NCBI GenBank assembly: GCA_964441455.1
Contig: CAYTUX010000242.1
Coordinates: forward strand, 1 to 14,417
Direction of reading: 5' to 3'
DNA from: JAQICX01 sp964441455
GTDB lineage: Bacteria > Verrucomicrobiota > Kiritimatiellia > JAQICX01
DNA length: 14,417 bases
The first letter of the stretch is position 1. Each line of letters opens with the position of its first letter. Both the position numbers and the translations under genes were made by a program. The notes under the pieces were generated by a model, which saw nothing but the letters and a program-made list of their open reading frames with translations, was not told where the DNA came from and did no database searches. Shown in pieces: positions 1 through 6,395 of this stretch.

Positions 1-6
1 GGGACT

Positions 7-62
7 CGGCTACAGGGTGTGGGGCAATCTGCCGTTAATTTGCAAGACTAACACTGTAGCCG
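7..62. repeat. Imperfect hairpin repeat at left edge
   Basis: The arms CGGCTACAG (7-15) and CTGTAGCCG (54-62) are perfectly complementary over 9 bp. A further TGT/ACA pairing follows after a two-base bulge. A second small GC-rich hairpin (CCGCG/CGCGG) follows at about 60-78. The 13-mer GTTAATTTGCAAG inside the loop (34-46) recurs in direct orientation at 14330-14342, just outside the right copy of the long inverted repeat. No coding potential is visible. It is probably part of a dispersed intergenic repeat; its function is unknown. Confidence 0.5.
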
Positions 63-92
63 CGTCGCTCCGGCGCGGAAGTTTCACATCTT

Positions 93-252
93 CTCTGTGT
101 TCTCGAGCGTAGCGGGTGGTTAAAACTTATTTTCTTCTTTTGCGCCTTTAGCGTCATTTGCGTTAATCCTCTTCTCTTCCTCTGCGGCTCTGCGCGAGAA
201 TTTTTTTTGGTTGCCTGCCTGTCGGCAGACAGGCGGCTATGCCGTCCTAAGT
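93..252 (+). repeat. Left arm of long inverted repeat
   Basis: Bases 93-200 match the reverse complement of 14215-14322 with only two differences in 108 positions. Both differences are G/A changes in GCGCC/GCACC and GCGCG/GCACG contexts. Weaker similarity continues to about 252, through CGGCTATGCCG and CCTAAGT, interrupted by an insertion carrying the 217-234 hairpin. The text is quasi-periodic, with repeated words of the CTCTGTGTTCTC, TTTGCG and CTCTGCGGCTCTGCG type. This is typical of dispersed intergenic repeats in environmental genomes. It contains no gene. Confidence 0.85.
209..236. repeat. GCCTGTC hairpin repeat, copy 1
   Basis: A 7-bp stem, GCCTGTC (217-223) and GACAGGC (228-234), encloses a GGCA loop and is preceded by GGTTGCCT. 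The same unit lies inverted at 6064-6102. A fragment with the CAGGCAACCAAAAG core is at about 14083-14096. It sits inside the left inverted-repeat arm as an insertion relative to the right arm, which suggests it moves or is added independently. It looks REP-like, but no associated transposase is present here. Confidence 0.7.
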
Positions 253-364
253 CATCCGTGTTCCCAAAAAAGATTTGAAATCCCTTCGGGGTTCCCCAAT
301 ATCTCCATCAAAACATCTTCCAATCAGAAAAACAGGATTCGCAATATATTTTGTTTTTTTAAGT

Positions 365-393
365 TTGATTATTGTTGGTCGTTTATATATAAT
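365..393 (+). promoter_or_regulatory. Candidate sigma70 promoter of the first operon
   Basis: TTGATT (365-370) and a perfect TATAAT (388-393) are separated by exactly 17 bases. Transcription would start near 400, about 54 bases before the first gene at 454. The AT-rich surroundings and the absence of another good promoter before 5039 make it a reasonable promoter for the genes from 454 onward. The call rests on motif match only. Confidence 0.5.
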
Positions 394-453
394 TATGATT
401 TGTTTTTATGTATTTTCAAATATTATTAGGTTTTATGGAGAATTTCAAGTAAG

Positions 454-846
454 ATGCGTGGACATAAATTAGAAAAGTGGGAAGAGGTTATTGTCTCTAT
501 ATTTAGAGATATTGATAATGCACTTGAGGATGAATATGGGGATTTATTACCGCTGCATCCATCCAGAGCAGAGGAGGGAACAACTTCCAATCCAAAGTAT
601 GATGGTCTGTTTTCTGTTGATGGTGTTTTCAGTGCCGGTTATGGTTCAAATCACGGAGCAGGTTATATTTTTCGCATTAATTATGCAACTTTGTCAAAAG
701 TTCCGGAGAATTTGAAGAAGACGATTGAGGAAGAGGCAATTGAAATGCTGCGAGCAGGGCTTAGAGAGAAATTTCCGGATAAAGATTTAAAGGTTTCTCT
801 TGATAAGGGTGTTTATAAGATACATGGAGATCTTAGTCTGGGTTAA
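454..846 (+). CDS. Hypothetical protein, 130 aa, upstream of flavoprotein
   Basis: I do not recognise this protein. It is a soluble-looking, acidic, mixed alpha/beta sequence with no signal peptide or membrane segment. The N-terminal part (about 1-30) is charged and probably helical. A central glycine/aromatic stretch (about 48-75) follows, including a GYGSNHGAGYIFRINY segment. An amphipathic helix rich in Glu and Lys lies at about 82-107, and a short beta-like tail ends the protein. The start at 454 is the only practical ATG: the next in-frame Met is near residue 95. The GGAG at 436-439 is 14 bases away, so the ribosome site is poor. The stop is 14 bases before the flavoprotein start, so the two genes are almost certainly co-transcribed. 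It may be an accessory or partner protein of that enzyme; this is inference from position only. Confidence 0.75.
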   Translation: MRGHKLEKWEEVIVSIFRDIDNALEDEYGDLLPLHPSRAEEGTTSNPKYDGLFSVDGVFSAGYGSNHGAGYIFRINYATLSKVPENLKKTIEEEAIEMLRAGLREKFPDKDLKVSLDKGVYKIHGDLSLG

Positions 847-860
847 TAAGGTGAGATATT

Positions 861-2843
861 ATGAAGTTAAAGCAAAACAAAATAGTTGTTAATGATTTTA
901 GCAGATCCTACACAATTAGAGAGATGCATACTTTGATTATCGGCAGTGGTGCTGCGGGGCTTGCAAGTGCTGTACGTCTGCATGCAAACGGAGTTAAAGA
1001 TTTGCTGATTGTTACAGAAGGACTTAAGATGGGGACATCTATAAATACCGGTAGTGACAAGCAGACTTATTATAAACTTTCGTTATGTGCTGATGACAAT
1101 GATTCTCCTTTTGAAATGGCCAGGACATTTTTTAATGGCGGCTCTGTTCACGGCGATCTTGCTTTAACTGAAGCAAGTCTTTCAGCAAGAGGATTTTTGC
1201 ATTTAGCTGATATCGGGGTTGAATTTCCACAAGATGCATACGGACAGTTTGCCGGATATAAGACAGATCATGATCCCAGACGTAGAGCTACATCAATCGG
1301 TCCTTACACATCCAGACAGATGTGTTTGAGTTTGATTGAAGAGATTAAGCAGCGCAACATTCCTGTTTTAGCCAAAAATACAGTTGTTAAACTTATGGTT
1401 GTTCGTGAAAACAAGAAAAAACGAGTTGTCGGAGCAGTTTCAGTTGATGACAATGGTGATGTAAATGTATTTTATGCTTCCAATGTTGTTTTTGCAACAG
1501 GCGGACCGGGCGGTTTGTATAAAACAAGTGTTTACCCCAAAGTACACACAGGTGCAATTGGAGTTGCATTGCAGGAAGGTGCTGCTGCAAGAAATCTCAC
1601 AGAGTCTCAATATGGCTTGGCTTCAACTAAATTTCGTTGGAATGTATCCGGAACCTATATGCAGGTTGTACCTAGAATTATCAGTACCGATGAAGACGGG
1701 CAATCCGATGTATGTGAATTTATGAAAGATTACTACGATTCTTTTGGCGAAATGCACTCTGCCGTTTTTATGAAAGGTTATCAATGGCCTTTTGATACAT
1801 CCAAGGTCATTGGAGGATCTTCTCTTATTGATATTTTGGTATATATTGAAACAGTTATCAAGGGGCGACGTGTGTTTTTAGATTATATGGAGAATTCTGA
1901 AGATTTTCAACTGAAAAATCTTTCAGATGAGACAAGGGAATACCTTGAGAATTCAGGTGCATTGCAGGGTACTCCCATTGAAAGATTAATTCATATGAAT
2001 CCGGATGCTTATGCTTTGTATAAAGATCATGGAATTGATATTTCTAATGAATTTTTAGAAGTTGCAGTATGTGCTCAGCATAATAACGGCGGACTTGCCG
2101 GTAATCATTGGTGGGAATCTGAAAATGTTGCACATTTTTTTCCTGTCGGCGAGGTTAACGGCAGTCATGGAATTTGTCGTCCAGGGGGTTCTGCATTGAA
2201 TGCGGGACAGGTTGGAGCTTTCAGAGCAGCTGAATTTATTTCCGCGAAATATGGTGATGCTGATATTAATTCCGCGAAATATTTAAAGAAGACAGAGAGA
2301 ATTTTAAATAATATATTTGAGATGATTGACAAGTCACAGGATACAACAAATGCCTCATGGCGGGATGAACGTAATGAGATACAGGAACGTATGACTGAAT
2401 GTGGTGCACATATCAGAAGTTTTGAAAAGGTCGAGGAGGGCTTAAAAAATGCATGGCGGCATTATGCCAGACTGACAACCAATGCCTCTTTCTGTTCAAG
2501 GAAACTACACTATAAAGAGATTTTCAGAAATATATCTTTATGTTTTGCACAAATTGTCTATTTAGAAGCAATTTGTTTTGCTCTTTCTGAGGGTGTCGGC
2601 AGCAGAGGTTCTGCTATGGTTTTAGACAAAAAGGGCAAAAAGATTCATAAGAAACTTGATGATATATGGAAGTTGATGCCGGAAAATATGGCATTTAGAA
2701 ACAAGGTTATGATTTCGGAATTTGACAGGGAGACCCCAGTTAATAACTATTGGGAAGATTGCCGGAAAATACCGGAAGGTGACATGTGGTTTGAAAATAT
2801 CTGGGCTGATTTTCGAGATGGTAAGATATATGACGAGCCCTGA
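861..2843 (+). CDS. FAD-dependent oxidoreductase of the SdhA/FrdA/NadB fold
   Basis: This is a 660-residue flavoprotein. An N-terminal dinucleotide-binding motif, GSGAAG, lies at residues 28-33. A FATGGPGG segment near 210-218 and a GEVNGSHG...GGSALNAG segment near 430-448 are the conserved FAD-contacting blocks of the fumarate reductase/succinate dehydrogenase/L-aspartate oxidase family. QHNNGG (406-411) sits where that family has HYxxGG. The family's HPTG substrate motif is absent; NLTESQYGLAS occupies about 245-255. A helical C-terminal domain covers about 470-620. From memory the sequence resembles an uncharacterised family also found in anaerobic Firmicutes; its substrate is unknown. The start at 861 has a good AAGGTGAG site 6 bases upstream. 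About 21 residues precede the FAD domain. It lies between an unknown small gene and a Gfo/Idh/MocA dehydrogenase, suggesting a small-molecule redox pathway. It is probably not true NadB or FrdA. Confidence 0.88.
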   Translation: MKLKQNKIVVNDFSRSYTIREMHTLIIGSGAAGLASAVRLHANGVKDLLIVTEGLKMGTSINTGSDKQTYYKLSLCADDNDSPFEMARTFFNGGSVHGDLALTEASLSARGFLHLADIGVEFPQDAYGQFAGYKTDHDPRRRATSIGPYTSRQMCLSLIEEIKQRNIPVLAKNTVVKLMVVRENKKKRVVGAVSVDDNGDVNVFYASNVVFATGGPGGLYKTSVYPKVHTGAIGVALQEGAAARNLTESQYGLASTKFRWNVSGTYMQVVPRIISTDEDGQSDVCEFMKDYYDSFGEMHSAVFMKGYQWPFDTSKVIGGSSLIDILVYIETVIKGRRVFLDYMENSEDFQLKNLSDETREYLENSGALQGTPIERLIHMNPDAYALYKDHGIDISNEFLEVAVCAQHNNGGLAGNHWWESENVAHFFPVGEVNGSHGICRPGGSALNAGQVGAFRAAEFISAKYGDADINSAKYLKKTERILNNIFEMIDKSQDTTNASWRDERNEIQERMTECGAHIRSFEKVEEGLKNAWRHYARLTTNASFCSRKLHYKEIFRNISLCFAQIVYLEAICFALSEGVGSRGSAMVLDKKGKKIHKKLDDIWKLMPENMAFRNKVMISEFDRETPVNNYWEDCRKIPEGDMWFENIWADFRDGKIYDEP

Positions 2844-2847
2844 TATT

Positions 2848-2871
2848 CGGGCGAACACATAGATTCGCCCG
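2848..2871. repeat. GGGCGAA palindromic repeat
   Basis: CGGGCGAA (2848-2855) and TTCGCCCG (2864-2871) form a perfect 8-bp stem with an 8-base loop, just after the flavoprotein stop. No T-run follows on the plus strand, so it is not a standard intrinsic terminator. It might damp or stabilise mRNA between the flavoprotein and the dehydrogenase. The motif resembles palindromic GGGCGAA...TTCGCCC filler repeats I associate with environmental genomes; that association is from memory. Confidence 0.65.
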
Positions 2872-2921
2872 TACATAAAAAGAATTTAATAAAGACATAA
2901 TAAAAAATAAGGAATTATAAA

Positions 2922-4085
2922 ATGTCAGATAAAGTAAAGTTAGCCGTTATAGGTGTTGGCGGAATGGGTGGTAATCATCTAAATAGTATTAAAGAACTCG
3001 ACAACTGCAAATTGGTTGCGGTTTGTGATATAGACAAGGAAATTGCAGATAAAAAGGGTAAGGATTATGATGTAAAAGTATTTTACAGTCATGAAGATCT
3101 CTTGAAATCAAAGATCGCTGATGCAGTTATTATTGCAACACCTCATTATGATCATACAACAATTGCTGTTGCAGCGATGGATGCAGGGGTTCATGTTCTT
3201 ACAGAGAAGCCTGTTGGAGTGCATAAACTTGATATTGAGAAAATGATTGCTGCTCACGAAAGAAACCCTGAGCTGGTTTTTGCCGCAATGTTCAATCAGC
3301 GAACAATTGAGGCACATAAGAAACTCAAGAAACTTATTGATTCTGATGAGTTTGGAGCTATAAAACGAATTAACTGGACAGTTACCAGTTGGTTTCGTTC
3401 TCAGTGTTATTATGATGGAGGTGGTTGGAGAGCCACATGGGAAGGCGAGGGAGGCGGAGTTCTCATGAATCAATGTCCTCATCAACTTGATCTTTTTCAA
3501 TGGTTTTTTGGAATGCCTAAAACAATCAGAGCTTTTTGTTCAATTGCAAAATATCATAATATTGAAGTTGAAGATGATGTAACTGCATACATGGAGTATG
3601 AAGATGGTAAAACAGCGGTATTTACAACCTCTACCGGAGAAGCTCCGGGAACAGAACGTTTGGAAATTGCATGTGAACGAGGTAAAGTGATTTTGGAAAA
3701 TCATAAAATTATGTTCTACAGGACAGAAGAACCGGTTTCTGAATTTTGTGCGACAACAGATCTTCGGTTTGGCACTCCAACTGTATGGAAAGTTGATGTT
3801 CCTATAAATGAAGACAAAGGTGGTTCTCAGCATCAGAAGGTTATCGATGCATATGTAAATGCTATTGCAAAAGGGACAGAACTGGTTGCGAAAGCTGAAG
3901 AGGGTATAAAGTCCATTGAACTGGCAAATTCCATGATTTATTCATCCATGAAGAATGAAACAGTTACATTGCCGCTGGATGGAGAGAAATTTAATGATCT
4001 GCTTCAGGATTTAATAAAAAACTCAACATTTAAAAAGAATGTTGTTGAATCCTCAAAAGAAATTGATATGAGTGCATCTTTTTAA
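2922..4085 (+). CDS. Gfo/Idh/MocA family NAD(P)-dependent oxidoreductase
   Basis: This 387-residue cytoplasmic dehydrogenase has an N-terminal Rossmann fold with GVGGMGG at residues 11-17 and an acidic residue after beta-2 (VCDID, about 35-39). The latter is consistent with NAD preference. EKPVG with the usual catalytic lysine is at K96. The C-terminal alpha/beta substrate domain carries QCPHQLD with H187 and D190, the family's catalytic His/Asp pattern. A GGGWRATWEGEGGG segment precedes it. Family members oxidise or reduce sugars, inositols and related polyols; the substrate cannot be read from sequence. The start at 2922 follows an AAGGAA site. The stop is 12 bases before metA, so transcription is probably shared. 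Together with the upstream flavoprotein it suggests an uncharacterised sugar or polyol redox route. Confidence 0.92.
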   Translation: MSDKVKLAVIGVGGMGGNHLNSIKELDNCKLVAVCDIDKEIADKKGKDYDVKVFYSHEDLLKSKIADAVIIATPHYDHTTIAVAAMDAGVHVLTEKPVGVHKLDIEKMIAAHERNPELVFAAMFNQRTIEAHKKLKKLIDSDEFGAIKRINWTVTSWFRSQCYYDGGGWRATWEGEGGGVLMNQCPHQLDLFQWFFGMPKTIRAFCSIAKYHNIEVEDDVTAYMEYEDGKTAVFTTSTGEAPGTERLEIACERGKVILENHKIMFYRTEEPVSEFCATTDLRFGTPTVWKVDVPINEDKGGSQHQKVIDAYVNAIAKGTELVAKAEEGIKSIELANSMIYSSMKNETVTLPLDGEKFNDLLQDLIKNSTFKKNVVESSKEIDMSASF

Positions 4086-4097
4086 TTAAGGATAAAT

Positions 4098-5039
4098 ATG
4101 ACTATAATTGTTCCGGATAATTTTCATGTAAAGTCTGAGCTTGAGGAGAGAAGAATAGTCTGCATTCCGAGAGCTCGGGCAGACAAACAGGATATCAGAC
4201 CGTTAAGGATTGGTATTTTGAACATTATGCCTCAGGCACAAGAATACGAATTTTCGCTTTTGTTTGCATTGGGTCGGTCAATTATTCAGATTGAACCGGT
4301 ATGGATTAGATTTGAAAATCATTCATACAAGACAACAAATCGGATTCATCTGGAGAATCAGTATGTGACATTTGCCGAAAGTGTAAGGAATCAGCATCTT
4401 GATGGTTTGATTATTACCGGTGCTCCCGTTGAACATCTGCCATATGAAGAGATTACATATTGGGATGAACTTAATCGTATATTGGAATATGCTAAAGAGC
4501 ATGTTCCATCTACTTTGGGAATTTGTTGGGGAGCTCTGGCACTTGCAAAGAATATCGGCATAGAAAAAGAGATGTATGACAAAAAGCTTTTTGGAGTTTT
4601 TGAGCTTACAAATCTTAATCACAATCATGAAGTTACAGGTGAGCTGGATGATATATTCTGGTGTCCGCAGAGCAGACATGCCGGTATTCCTGATGCTGAA
4701 CTGGAAGCTGCTGCAAATAGGGGAGAAGTTAATCTTCTTGCTTACTCAAAAGATACAGGTTATGTGATTTTTGAGAGTACAGACAAAAAATTTCTTATGC
4801 ATTTGGGACATTTAGAATATGATGCAGATAGACTGATTAGTGAATATAATAGAGATATCAATAGCGGTCGTATAGACGTTTCCGCACCTTTGAACTTAGA
4901 TATAGACAATCCTGTTAACAGATGGCGAAGCTCAGGAATAGAGTTTTTCACACAGTGGATTAAGTATGTTTATCTGAAGACACCATATTATAAACCACCG
5001 GTAGAATTTGTTGCTTACAAAAACCAAAAAAACAGCTGA
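4098..5039 (+). CDS. metA: Homoserine O-acyltransferase MetA, probably acetyl-type
   Basis: This 313-residue enzyme of the MetA family acylates L-homoserine in methionine biosynthesis in the cytosol. The catalytic Cys is C143 in GICWGAL. The His and Glu of the triad are H238 and E240 in GHLEYD. Family signatures NIMPQ (about 43-47), LIITGAP (about 104-110) and PHSR-like PQSRHA (about 190-195) are present. E112, in GAPVEHLPYEE, aligns with E. coli residue 111. Family work linked Gly there to succinyl-CoA use and Glu to acetyl-CoA use, so I infer a homoserine O-acetyltransferase (EC 2.3.1.31) rather than the succinyltransferase many databases assign by name. The start follows AAGGA at about 4088. 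It lies 12 bases after the dehydrogenase and 71 bases before cysE, forming a sulfur amino acid unit with the latter. Confidence 0.93.
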   Translation: MTIIVPDNFHVKSELEERRIVCIPRARADKQDIRPLRIGILNIMPQAQEYEFSLLFALGRSIIQIEPVWIRFENHSYKTTNRIHLENQYVTFAESVRNQHLDGLIITGAPVEHLPYEEITYWDELNRILEYAKEHVPSTLGICWGALALAKNIGIEKEMYDKKLFGVFELTNLNHNHEVTGELDDIFWCPQSRHAGIPDAELEAAANRGEVNLLAYSKDTGYVIFESTDKKFLMHLGHLEYDADRLISEYNRDINSGRIDVSAPLNLDIDNPVNRWRSSGIEFFTQWIKYVYLKTPYYKPPVEFVAYKNQKNS

Positions 5040-5065
5040 AGAATTTATCTGATAACCAATAACTA

Positions 5066-5093
5066 TTGTTTGGCATGCAGCAGTTAATACAAT
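5066..5093 (+). promoter_or_regulatory. Weak candidate promoter for cysE
   Basis: TTGTTT (5066-5071) is followed after 16 bases by TACAAT (5088-5093) in the 71-base gap between metA and cysE. Transcription would start only about 10 bases before the cysE ATG, leaving little leader. The call is therefore weak, and cysE may simply be transcribed with metA. Confidence 0.22.
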
Positions 5094-5110
5094 GAGAGAA
5101 AATTAAAACG

Positions 5111-6028
5111 ATGGAAAATGATATACAAAACTGGATAAATAATAATGTGACAAAAGTTGCCGATGAATTGGAGAAAAGTATTATAGATTCCGGTTCTAAA
5201 AAGAGAAGACTAAACGTTAACGTTACAGATCGAAATAGTATTTACGAGATTCTGGATTTAATTTTAACTGTATTCTTTCCATTTGCATTTTCTAAAAATC
5301 GTATTGATATGCAAGATATGAATTTTTTTATTGGAAACACTTTGCGGCATGTTGCATTTTTACTTGAGGCAGAACTAAACAATATATTTCTTTTTTGTTG
5401 TATTAAAGAAGAGTGTACTTCAGAGCATTGCAAGAAGTTAGCAGAACAGGTTACTATTGATTTAATTGAATCTTTCCCGCAATTAAGAGAAGCTCTTATG
5501 TTAGATATTGAAGCTGCACATGGTGGAGATCCTGCGTCTAATTATTTGGAAGAAATTATTCTTAGTTATCCATGTGTTGAAGCCATTGCAACTTATCGCG
5601 TGGCGAATCATTTATATAAAAATGGAGTTCCTCTTATTCCGCGTATTATGACCGAGCGTGCACATTCAAAGACAGGTATTGATATTAATCCGGGAGCTAA
5701 AATTGGAAGTCATTTTTTTATTGATCATGGAACAGGAGTGGTGATTGGTGAGACATGCAGAATAGGTAATCATGTTACTTTGTATCAAGGTGTTACTTTA
5801 GGAGCAAAATCTCCACTTGATAAAAACCGCAATCCTCTTCGAGGCATAAAACGTCATCCTGATGTTGAGGATAATGTAATCATTTATGCAAACTCTACTA
5901 TACTGGGTGGAGATACTGTTATTGGTAAGAACTCTATAATAGGTGGTAACACATGGGTAACAGAATCAGTTCCTCCAAACAGCAAAGTTTATAGTAGTCA
6001 AAATAACAATAAGATTAAAGACAATTAG
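5111..6028 (+). CDS. cysE: Serine O-acetyltransferase
   Basis: This 305-residue enzyme transfers acetyl from acetyl-CoA to L-serine to give O-acetylserine, the direct precursor of cysteine (EC 2.3.1.30). The N-terminal two-thirds is helical, containing TYRVANHLY at about residues 161-169 and the AHSKTGIDINPGAKIG transition near 183-198. The C-terminal left-handed beta-helix of hexapeptide repeats runs from about 192 to 295. The catalytic pair D205/H206 lies in FIDHGTGVVIGET. It is somewhat longer than E. coli CysE (273 aa), resembling the roughly 300-residue type common in Bacteroidetes and PVC bacteria. The ribosome site is weak (GAGAGA at 5094) and spaced long. Placement after metA links cysteine and methionine supply. 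The tail after the last repeat is short, so CysE-type feedback inhibition by cysteine cannot be judged. Confidence 0.94.
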   Translation: MENDIQNWINNNVTKVADELEKSIIDSGSKKRRLNVNVTDRNSIYEILDLILTVFFPFAFSKNRIDMQDMNFFIGNTLRHVAFLLEAELNNIFLFCCIKEECTSEHCKKLAEQVTIDLIESFPQLREALMLDIEAAHGGDPASNYLEEIILSYPCVEAIATYRVANHLYKNGVPLIPRIMTERAHSKTGIDINPGAKIGSHFFIDHGTGVVIGETCRIGNHVTLYQGVTLGAKSPLDKNRNPLRGIKRHPDVEDNVIIYANSTILGGDTVIGKNSIIGGNTWVTESVPPNSKVYSSQNNNKIKDN

Positions 6029-6063
6029 CGTTGCTTTAGTTTCTATCAAAATTTATAAGATTA

Positions 6064-6102
6064 GGTTGGCACAGCCGACTGTCTGCCGACAGGCAGGCAA
6101 CC
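6064..6102. repeat. GCCTGTC hairpin repeat, copy 2 (inverted)
   Basis: This is the reverse-complement counterpart of 209-236. An outer GGTTG/CAACC pair (6064-6068, 6098-6102) flanks an inner hairpin, CTGTC-TGCC-GACAG (6079-6092). It sits 36 bases after the cysE stop without a T-run. It could act as an mRNA 3' end stabiliser, but it is better described as a dispersed repeat because related copies occur at 209 and 14083. Confidence 0.65.
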
Positions 6103-6158
6103 AAAAGGATTGTTTGCAGAATAATTTACAGCAGAATGATTTTAGAAAGAGTTGGGAA

Positions 6159-6186
6159 CCACGAAAGGCACGAAAAAACACGAAAG
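6159..6186 (+). repeat. CACGAAA quasi-periodic repeat
   Basis: Three imperfect CACGAAA words occur at about 9-11-base spacing (CCACGAAAGG, CACGAAAAAA, CACGAAAG). This type of short periodic filler occurs between genes in many unrelated bacteria; its function is not known. It is followed directly by the palindrome cluster at 6191-6310. The gap 6029-6395 holds only repeats and no credible gene. Confidence 0.7.
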
Positions 6187-6190
6187 TAAG

Positions 6191-6310
6191 AGCGGGGCTA
6201 TAGCATGTAGCCACGGGTGTAAACCCGTGGAGATAAATAACGTTTTAGATGCTCTGTAAGAGCATCTCATAGGTAGCCTAGGGTAAGCGTAGCGTAACCC
6301 CAGGATTACA
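6191..6310. repeat. Composite cluster of three palindromes (REP-like)
   Basis: Three hairpins occur in a row. CCACGGGT/ACCCGTGG (6211-6230) has an 8-bp stem and a 4-base loop. AGATGCTC/GAGCATCT (6247-6267) has an 8-bp stem. CCTAGGGT/ACCCCAGG (6278-6303) has 7 of 8 pairs and encloses AAGCGTAGCGTA. The order and the purine/pyrimidine symmetry look like an extragenic palindromic element. I associate such elements with REP-associated transposases (RAYTs), but none is in the window. The unit lies about 90 bases before galK and would be in its leader if transcription comes from cysE. Confidence 0.7.
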
Positions 6311-6395
6311 AACAAATATAAACATTTCCTGCTCACGGCAGTGTCAGTCGTAGATATGAAATATCGAAGACAATTTAAATTAAGGAAAATTAACA

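Noticed and set aside
1..62. Integron attC-like site, because of the long imperfect hairpin with GTTAATT and CTAAC ends
   Set aside because: The core-site consensus does not fit at either end (RYYYAAC and GTTRRRY are both broken) and there are no cassette genes or integrase nearby.
861..2843. Annotation as L-aspartate oxidase (nadB) or fumarate reductase (frdA)
   Set aside because: The substrate-binding HPTG motif is missing and no nadA, nadC or frdB neighbour is present.
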